Assembly (NCBI GenBank): GCA_003554505.1
Contig: PWGS01000124.1
Location: 1-5,854 of the forward strand
Source: Desulfonatronospira sp.
Lineage (GTDB): Bacteria > Desulfobacterota > Desulfovibrionia > Desulfovibrionales > Desulfonatronovibrionaceae
Direction of reading: 5' to 3'
Length of the DNA stretch: 5,854 nucleotides
The stretch's first letter is position 1; each line of letters opens with the position of its first letter. Below, one piece after another: positions 1 to 5,854 of the stretch. Made by a program: the position numbers and the translations under genes. The notes beneath the pieces are model-generated. The model did not search any database. It was not told the DNA's origin and saw only the letters and a program-made list of their open reading frames with translations.

Positions 1-2410
<2,410 letters not shown>

Positions 2411-2413
2411 CAG

Positions 2414-3478
2414 TCAACTCCTGTCCTGCGCATCGCTCTGCTCTTGCCGGGCTTCCTCTTCAGGCTGCAGGACTCCCAGCTGGGTCAAAAGCTGGTTTTC
2501 AATATTCATGCGGATCTCATCGTTATCCTGCAGAAATGCCCGTACGTTTTCCCGGCCCTGGCCCAGCCTCTCGGAGCCGAATGCGAACCAGGCCCCGCTT
2601 TTGTCCACCACTCCGTGTTCAACCCCCATGTCCAGGAGCTCTCCCACCCTGGAGATGCCCTGGCCGTAAAGGATGTCGAACTGGGTCTCCCTGAAGGGCG
2701 GGGCCACCTTGTTCTTGACGGTTTTCACCTTGACCCGGTTGCCCACCACTTCATCCTTGTCCTTTAAGGTCTGGATCTTGCGGATGTCCAGGCGCACAGA
2801 GGCGTAAAACTTCAGCGCATTGCCCCCGCTGGTGGTTTCCGGGCTGCCGTATCCCATGGAGCCGATTTTCATGCGGATCTGGTTGATGAAGACAAGGGAG
2901 GTTTTGGAGCGGTGAATCGTCCCGGTGAGCTTGCGCATGGCGTGGGACATGAGCCTGGCCTGCCCGCCCACCTGGCTTTCGCCCATGCTGCCCTCCAGCT
3001 CGGCCTGGGGAATGAGAGCGGCTACTGAATCCACAACGATCACGTCCAGCCCGCCGGATCGCACCAGCAGGTCGGCGATCTCCAGGGCCTGTTCCCCGTA
3101 GTCCGGCTGGGAAACCAGCAGTTCCTCGGTCTTTACTCCCAGGCGTCTGGCATAGTTTACATCCAGGGCATGCTCGGCGTCTATAAAGGCCGCTTCTCCT
3201 CCCTTTCTCTGGGCCTCGGCGATGACATGCAGGGCCAGGGTGGTCTTGCCCGAGGATTCAGGACCGTAGATTTCCGAAACCCTGCCCCGGGGAATGCCTC
3301 CGATGCCCAGGGCCAGATCCAGCCCTATGGAGCCGGTGGGGATGGAAGGGATGGCCTGATGGGCCTCGTCCGAGAGCCGCATGACCGAACCCTGTCCATA
3401 CTTGCGCTCGATGGTGGTGATGGCTGTCTGCAGGGCCTCCTTGCGCAGGTCTTCGGCTGATTGCGTTTTCTTGGCCAT
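2414..3478 (-). CDS. recA: Recombinase RecA
   Basis: DNA-dependent ATPase that forms filaments on single-stranded DNA, catalyses homologous strand exchange and acts as co-protease for LexA self-cleavage in the SOS response. 354 aa, the normal length. Visible elements: N-terminal oligomerisation helix (residues 5-30), Walker [10 protein letters not shown] (72-80, K78), catalytic glutamate E102 in FIDAEHALD, Walker B LDVIVVD (144-150), DNA-binding loop L1 around 162-176, loop L2 around 206-222 including [11 protein letters not shown], and an acidic, glutamine-rich C-terminal tail from about 339. The frame is open up to 3634, but the ATG at 3478 is the right start. It begins the canonical MAKK... 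N-terminus and has AGGAG 5 bases upstream, and a longer form would run through the AT-rich leader and into folE2. It is followed after 3 bases by alaS; recX, which sits between these two genes in E. coli, is absent here. Confidence 0.98.
   Translation of the reverse strand: MAKKTQSAEDLRKEALQTAITTIERKYGQGSVMRLSDEAHQAIPSIPTGSIGLDLALGIGGIPRGRVSEIYGPESSGKTTLALHVIAEAQRKGGEAAFIDAEHALDVNYARRLGVKTEELLVSQPDYGEQALEIADLLVRSGGLDVIVVDSVAALIPQAELEGSMGESQVGGQARLMSHAMRKLTGTIHRSKTSLVFINQIRMKIGSMGYGSPETTSGGNALKFYASVRLDIRKIQTLKDKDEVVGNRVKVKTVKNKVAPPFRETQFDILYGQGISRVGELLDMGVEHGVVDKSGAWFAFGSERLGQGRENVRAFLQDNDEIRMNIENQLLTQLGVLQPEEEARQEQSDAQDRS
2418..2422 (-). promoter_or_regulatory. Ribosome binding site of alaS
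   Basis: AGGAG on the minus strand, inside the last codons of recA, 7 bases before the GTG at 2410. It supports GTG over the neighbouring CTG codons at 2413 and 2407 as the start. No ATG is possible between the recA stop and the conserved AAEIREKFL stretch. Confidence 0.75.
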
Positions 3479-3483
3479 ATATG

Positions 3484-3488
3484 CTCCT
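3484..3488 (-). promoter_or_regulatory. Ribosome binding site of recA
   Basis: AGGAG on the minus strand, 5 bases before the ATG at 3478. It decides the recA start against upstream in-frame ATG codons such as the one at 3634, which lie inside folE2. Confidence 0.8.
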
Positions 3489-3490
3489 GA

Positions 3491-3511
3491 TTGAATTTTC
3501 TGAAAAATCAA
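3491..3511 (-). promoter_or_regulatory. 21-bp near-palindrome in the recA leader, candidate operator
   Basis: Two 10-base arms flank one central base: on the plus strand TTGAATTTTC, T, GAAAAATCAA, with 9 of 10 arm positions complementary. It lies between the putative recA promoter and the ribosome binding site, where a repressor could block transcription. recA is a standard LexA target, so an SOS operator is a reasonable inference. The sequence does not match the E. coli CTGT-N8-ACAG box, and I cannot assign it to a known LexA class. It could also be a weak RNA hairpin or a chance feature of AT-rich sequence. Confidence 0.35.
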
Positions 3512-3515
3512 TTTT

Positions 3516-3544
3516 CCAATACACGTATCAGGTAATAAAATCAA
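3516..3544 (-). promoter_or_regulatory. Putative sigma-70 promoter of recA
   Basis: On the minus strand, TTGATT (3544-3539, 4 of 6 to the -35 consensus) is followed after 17 bases by TATTGG (3521-3516, a poor -10). The 76-base gap between folE2 and recA is clearly more AT-rich than its surroundings, as expected for a promoter. A small inverted repeat, ATAC-N2-GTAT (3519-3528), overlaps the -10 side of the spacer. The location is plausible; the exact hexamers are a guess. Confidence 0.35.
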
Positions 3545-3554
3545 ACCCCGGACT

Positions 3555-4331
3555 TTACTGCCTTCCCCTGCCGGTAATAGTGGCATATGCGCTGTGATTG
3601 TGGATGGATTCAAAGCTTTCCACCTCCACTTCATACCAGAGAATCCGGGGGTGCCTGCTCAGACTGAAAGCCGCACACCGCACCACATCCTCCACAAAAG
3701 TCGGATTGGCAAAGGCCTCATCGGTAACGTACTTTTCATCCTCTCTCTTGAGCAGCGGATAAACCGGGGAAGAACCGGCACACATTCCTGTGTCGATGAG
3801 TTCCTCCAGCCACAAGAGCCCCTTGTAGCCGCACTTGATCTTTACGTAGGCCCTCTGGCTGTGGGCCCCCTGCTTGCTGATGGCCAGGGAACATGGACAG
3901 ACCGTCATTACCGGCACTTCCACGCCCTGGGTCATTTTGATTTCTCCCCCGGAGAATTCCCCGGCCAGAAAAGACTTGTAGTCCATGAGAAATTCGTGGC
4001 CGCTTACAGGGGTCTTGCGGGAATAAAAATAGGGAAAGTCAAAGCGAAGAAGCGCCTTCTGGGCCTCAAGACGACTGGTAATCTCCGCCAGAAGCTCTTT
4101 GATGCTCTCGTAGGTCAAAACCTTGGACCAGTGGCTCAGGGACTCCAGGAAACGGCTCATGTGTGTGCCTTTGAACTCCCCGGGCAGATCCACGCAGAGA
4201 TCCACATCAGCCACTGTGTGCTGCTGACCGTGCAGGCGGTCCTGAACAAGCAGGGGGACCTTGAGATTTTTAACGCCAACCCGGTCAATGGGCAGGGGAA
4301 AATCCGGTATACCGCTCTGAACATCCTGCAT
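3555..4331 (-). CDS. folE2: GTP cyclohydrolase FolE2 (type IB)
   Basis: Converts GTP to 7,8-dihydroneopterin triphosphate and formate, the first step towards tetrahydrofolate and, through 6-carboxytetrahydropterin, towards queuosine. 258 aa, the usual length of the COG1469 family, which is unrelated in sequence to the zinc enzyme FolE and is known to work with other divalent metals. Visible family marks: an early [10 protein letters not shown] stretch (18-27), [11 protein letters not shown] (51-61), the active-site stretch [18 protein letters not shown] (144-161) with C145, C147 and H157, and the C-terminal HNHSAYA (244-250). The start ATG at 4331 overlaps the nikR stop codon by one base (TAATG), and AAGGA lies 9 bases upstream inside nikR, so translation is probably coupled to nikR. 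It ends 76 bases before recA, with no obvious terminator. Codon use and composition resemble the neighbours. Confidence 0.93.
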   Translation of the reverse strand: MQDVQSGIPDFPLPIDRVGVKNLKVPLLVQDRLHGQQHTVADVDLCVDLPGEFKGTHMSRFLESLSHWSKVLTYESIKELLAEITSRLEAQKALLRFDFPYFYSRKTPVSGHEFLMDYKSFLAGEFSGGEIKMTQGVEVPVMTVCPCSLAISKQGAHSQRAYVKIKCGYKGLLWLEELIDTGMCAGSSPVYPLLKREDEKYVTDEAFANPTFVEDVVRCAAFSLSRHPRILWYEVEVESFESIHNHSAYATITGRGRQ

Positions 4332-4750
4332 TAGAGCAAATCCTTGCCTGTAGTGGCCATGTTGAGGTTGCCGTGCTTGACTCCCTTGGTGGAGGACAGC
4401 TTCTGGGCCGTATGCCGGATCTCCCGGCCAGGTCCCCGCATGATCAGCACCTCCAGGCAGTTGTCATGGTCCAGGTGCACGTGCAGCGAGGTTATCACCA
4501 GCTCCAGGGCATCGTGCTGGATGCGGGTCAGTTTCTTGGTGAGATCACTCTGGTGATGGTCGTAGACCAGGGAAAGCACACCCACATTCTCCTCTGACTC
4601 GTCCTCCCACTGCTGCTGCACCAGGGCATTGCGGATCAGATCCCGGATGGCCTCGGACCTGGTCTGATAGCTTTTTTCGGAACAGAGCCGGTCAAACCTG
4701 GACAAAAGGTCCAGGTCCAGGGATACTCCGAAACGTATGGTTTCTCCCAT
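4331..4750 (-). CDS. nikR: Nickel-responsive transcriptional regulator NikR
   Basis: Tetrameric cytoplasmic repressor that senses Ni(II) and controls nickel uptake, and in many bacteria nickel enzymes and its own gene. 139 aa, the normal length. N-terminal ribbon-helix-helix DNA-binding domain (residues 1-45): strand [14 protein letters not shown], then [14 protein letters not shown]-terminal ACT-like metal-binding domain (about 55-135). The four square-planar nickel ligands known from E. coli NikR (H76, H87, H89, C95) are all present as H79, H90, H92 and C98, with the familiar [13 protein letters not shown] context. The ATG at 4750 has GGAG 6 bases upstream. No nickel transporter or hydrogenase gene is in the window, so its targets are outside, apart possibly from folE2, which overlaps its stop codon by one base. 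Sulfate reducers depend on [NiFe] hydrogenases, which fits a need for nickel control. Confidence 0.95.
   Translation of the reverse strand: MGETIRFGVSLDLDLLSRFDRLCSEKSYQTRSEAIRDLIRNALVQQQWEDESEENVGVLSLVYDHHQSDLTKKLTRIQHDALELVITSLHVHLDHDNCLEVLIMRGPGREIRHTAQKLSSTKGVKHGNLNMATTGKDLL
4341..4345 (-). promoter_or_regulatory. Ribosome binding site of folE2 inside nikR
   Basis: AAGGA on the minus strand, within the last codons of nikR and 9 bases before the folE2 ATG. Together with the one-base stop/start overlap it supports the start at 4331 and translational coupling. Confidence 0.55.
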
Positions 4751-4756
4751 TTCCTT

Positions 4757-4800
4757 CTCCCGTGCTTAAAACGTCGTGTTTATAGAATAAAACCGTGTTC
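4757..4800 (-). promoter_or_regulatory. nikR upstream region: RBS, putative -10, repeated CGTG motif
   Basis: The gap between the methyltransferase and nikR is 91 bases. The minus strand shows GGAG (4760-4757) 6 bases before the nikR ATG, and a TATAAA (4784-4779) that could be a -10 without a good -35. On the plus strand the motif CGTGYTT/C occurs three times (4761, 4775, 4794). Two copies carry the longer context AAAAC(GT)CGTGTT, at 4768-4780 and 4789-4799. A small TTTAT-AGA-ATAAA inverted repeat (4779-4791) lies between them. NikR often controls its own gene, so these are candidate operator elements. They are mainly direct repeats rather than the widely spaced inverted half-sites typical of NikR, so the assignment is uncertain. 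Confidence 0.35.
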
Positions 4801-4841
4801 AAATCTTTAGCCTGGATTGAGGGCACAGCCTGCGCTGGATT

Positions 4842-5495
4842 TTATTCACGCACGAGCTCCACCAGCCTCACCCCGGCCTTCTGGCCGAACCAGCTCACCC
4901 TTCTCTCCTCAAGTTCTCTGGCCTTTAAGCCCTGGCTTAAAAGTCCGGCCCAGGCATTGCCGGATACATTTCTTTTCTGGTCCGCTATCCAGATGCGCCC
5001 CCCGGGAGCAAGGCAGTCCAGGAGAAAACCACCCAGGGGCAGGGCAAGGCCGGTCTCGTACAAGACGTCTGCGGCCCAGATAAACTCGAATGAATGTTTC
5101 TTGAGCCCGCTTCGCTTCCAGTCCATGCCCGTCCAGAGCCCCTGCGGCGTGTTGTTGGTCTCTGCGCTCTGTCTGGCAAAGACCAGGGCATCGGGTTCCA
5201 TATCCACGGCCACCATCCTGGCACCCAGCCTGGCCGCCAGGATGGCTGTCGCACCCAGACCGCAACCCGCCTCCAGACAGAGCCTTCCCCGGATAAGGGT
5301 CCGGCTGCGGTCCAGGTGTTCGGCCAGGAGCACGCTGGAAGGCCAGATTTCGGACCAGTAGGGAATGCGCTCCTGGTCCACGTCCCCGGAGGGCTCCTGC
5401 AGACCTGACCACAGGGTTTCCAGGTCGGCCTGTCTTTTGAGCTTCAGCCTGTGCCCGGCCAGCTTCAGGTTCAGTACCTGGGGCAAGTCCTGCAT
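4842..5495 (-). CDS. Class I SAM-dependent methyltransferase, METTL21/ETFB lysine methyltransferase-like
   Basis: 217 aa, soluble, no signal peptide or membrane segment. The SAM-binding fold is clear: motif I LEAGCGLGATAI (74-85) with the glycine-rich loop G77-C-G-L-G81, and the acidic residue D98 in VAVDME at the end of strand 2. Two further features point to the seven-beta-strand protein-lysine methyltransferase group (METTL18/20/21, PF10294-like): the WSEIWPSS segment (47-54) before motif I, and the DxxY motif D143-V-L-Y146 in AADVLYE. The substrate cannot be read from the sequence; a protein lysine is more likely than a small molecule or RNA. The start ATG at 5495 lies 3 bases after the ftsX stop, with AGG-type sequence overlapping that stop (weak RBS). 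It is probably translated from an ftsX transcript. The family call is firmer than the substrate call. Confidence 0.8.
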   Translation of the reverse strand: MQDLPQVLNLKLAGHRLKLKRQADLETLWSGLQEPSGDVDQERIPYWSEIWPSSVLLAEHLDRSRTLIRGRLCLEAGCGLGATAILAARLGARMVAVDMEPDALVFARQSAETNNTPQGLWTGMDWKRSGLKKHSFEFIWAADVLYETGLALPLGGFLLDCLAPGGRIWIADQKRNVSGNAWAGLLSQGLKARELEERRVSWFGQKAGVRLVELVRE

Positions 5496-5498
5496 AAC

Positions 5499-5854
5499 CT
5501 ACCTGAGCCTCCCTCTCACCACCAGGAAACTGCTCAGAATGCCCACCAGGGTGAGTACCCCCGGAACAGCCAGGGCATAGGGCAGGGGCAGAAATTCGAT
5601 CCTGATCCAAAGCGGGGGAAAATAAAGCACATCTTCCAGGGTCAGATGCAGGAGCTTGAGCAGGCCCAGGGAAATCACCCCTCCCAGGAAACCCTGCAAT
5701 GCCCCGCTCACCAGCAGGGGAAACTGGATATACCTGCCGCTGGCTCCCACCAGGGCCAGAATGTCCACTTCCTCCCTGCGCTGCATCTGGTTCAGCTTCA
5801 GGGTATTGGCCACCACCAGCCCGGTAATGAGCAGCATAAGCCCTATAAGGGGCC
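5499..5854 (-). CDS. ftsX: Cell division ABC transporter permease FtsX (C-terminal part only)
   Basis: The inner-membrane partner of the ATPase FtsE. FtsEX acts at the division septum and activates peptidoglycan hydrolases through periplasmic regulators. The 5' part is outside the window; 117 residues and the TAG stop are visible. The frame is open to the window edge, so the internal ATG at 5837 is not the start. Visible residues 1-20 are a membrane segment followed by the characteristic cytoplasmic stretch QMQRREEVDILALVGAS (22-38), which in FtsX contacts the ATPase. Two more membrane segments follow, about 48-70 and 92-112, and a short basic tail (RGRLR) ends the protein. This is the FtsX C-terminal topology, and the RRxE...LVGA signature separates it from LolE/MacB-type permeases. 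Upstream ftsE would be expected just outside the window. Confidence 0.88.
   Translation of the reverse strand, partial: PLIGLMLLITGLVVANTLKLNQMQRREEVDILALVGASGRYIQFPLLVSGALQGFLGGVISLGLLKLLHLTLEDVLYFPPLWIRIEFLPLPYALAVPGVLTLVGILSSFLVVRGRLR

Noticed and set aside
3479..3634. 52-residue N-terminal extension of RecA
   Set aside because: It would be translated from the promoter gap and the end of folE2, resembles no RecA N-terminus, and the ATG at 3478 has a good RBS.
3594..4334. 246-codon open frame on the plus strand
   Set aside because: Mirror image of folE2, whose conserved motifs fix the coding strand.
4816..4835. Possible terminator after the methyltransferase (GGGCACAGCC)
   Set aside because: The stem is only about three base pairs and no T-run follows in the direction of transcription.
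4795..5361. 188-codon open frame on the plus strand
   Set aside because: Antisense to the methyltransferase, which has clear SAM-binding motifs; serine/arginine/proline-rich translation with no family resemblance.
4909..5610. 233-codon minus-strand frame overlapping the methyltransferase and ftsX
   Set aside because: Out-of-frame shadow; its translation is glycine/proline/arginine-rich without domains, while the other frame carries both real proteins.

Overview
The window is ordinary chromosomal core sequence from a GC-rich bacterium. Every supportable gene lies on the minus strand, so the region reads from right to left: ftsX (5' part outside the window), a class I methyltransferase, nikR, folE2, recA and alaS (3' end outside the window). 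The proteins look like those of Desulfovibrionales (Desulfobacterota, sulfate-reducer type). The recA-alaS pair without recX is, as I recall, the Desulfovibrio arrangement, and AlaRS and RecA match deltaproteobacterial versions closely. The lineage is an inference from protein resemblance and gene order, not from a search.

Layout, in reading order. (1) 5854-5499: the last 117 residues of the cell-division ABC-transporter permease FtsX. (2) 5495-4842: a 217-aa SAM-dependent methyltransferase of the METTL21/ETFB lysine methyltransferase type, 3 bases after ftsX and probably co-transcribed with it. (3) A 91-base gap (4751-4841) that probably holds the nikR promoter and a repeated CGTG-type motif. 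(4) 4750-4331: NikR, a nickel-responsive ribbon-helix-helix regulator with all four nickel ligands. (5) 4331-3555: FolE2, a type IB GTP cyclohydrolase, overlapping nikR by one base (TAATG), so the two are probably translationally coupled. (6) A 76-base AT-rich gap (3479-3554) with a candidate recA promoter and a near-perfect 21-bp palindrome that could be an SOS-type operator. (7) 3478-2414: RecA, complete. (8) 2410-1: AlaRS, starting with GTG 3 bases after the recA stop, 803 codons visible.

Functionally this is a set of housekeeping genes: division, metal sensing, pterin synthesis, recombination/SOS and translation. There are probably three transcription units (ftsX-methyltransferase, nikR-folE2, recA-alaS), with read-through possible because no convincing terminator is visible between them. 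I found no mobile element, CRISPR array, RNA gene, phage remnant or novel defence-like system. The long plus-strand open frames are antisense shadows of the real genes. The points most worth a second look are the nikR-folE2 coupling, the unassigned palindrome in front of recA, the repeats in front of nikR, and the uncharacterised lysine methyltransferase-like protein.
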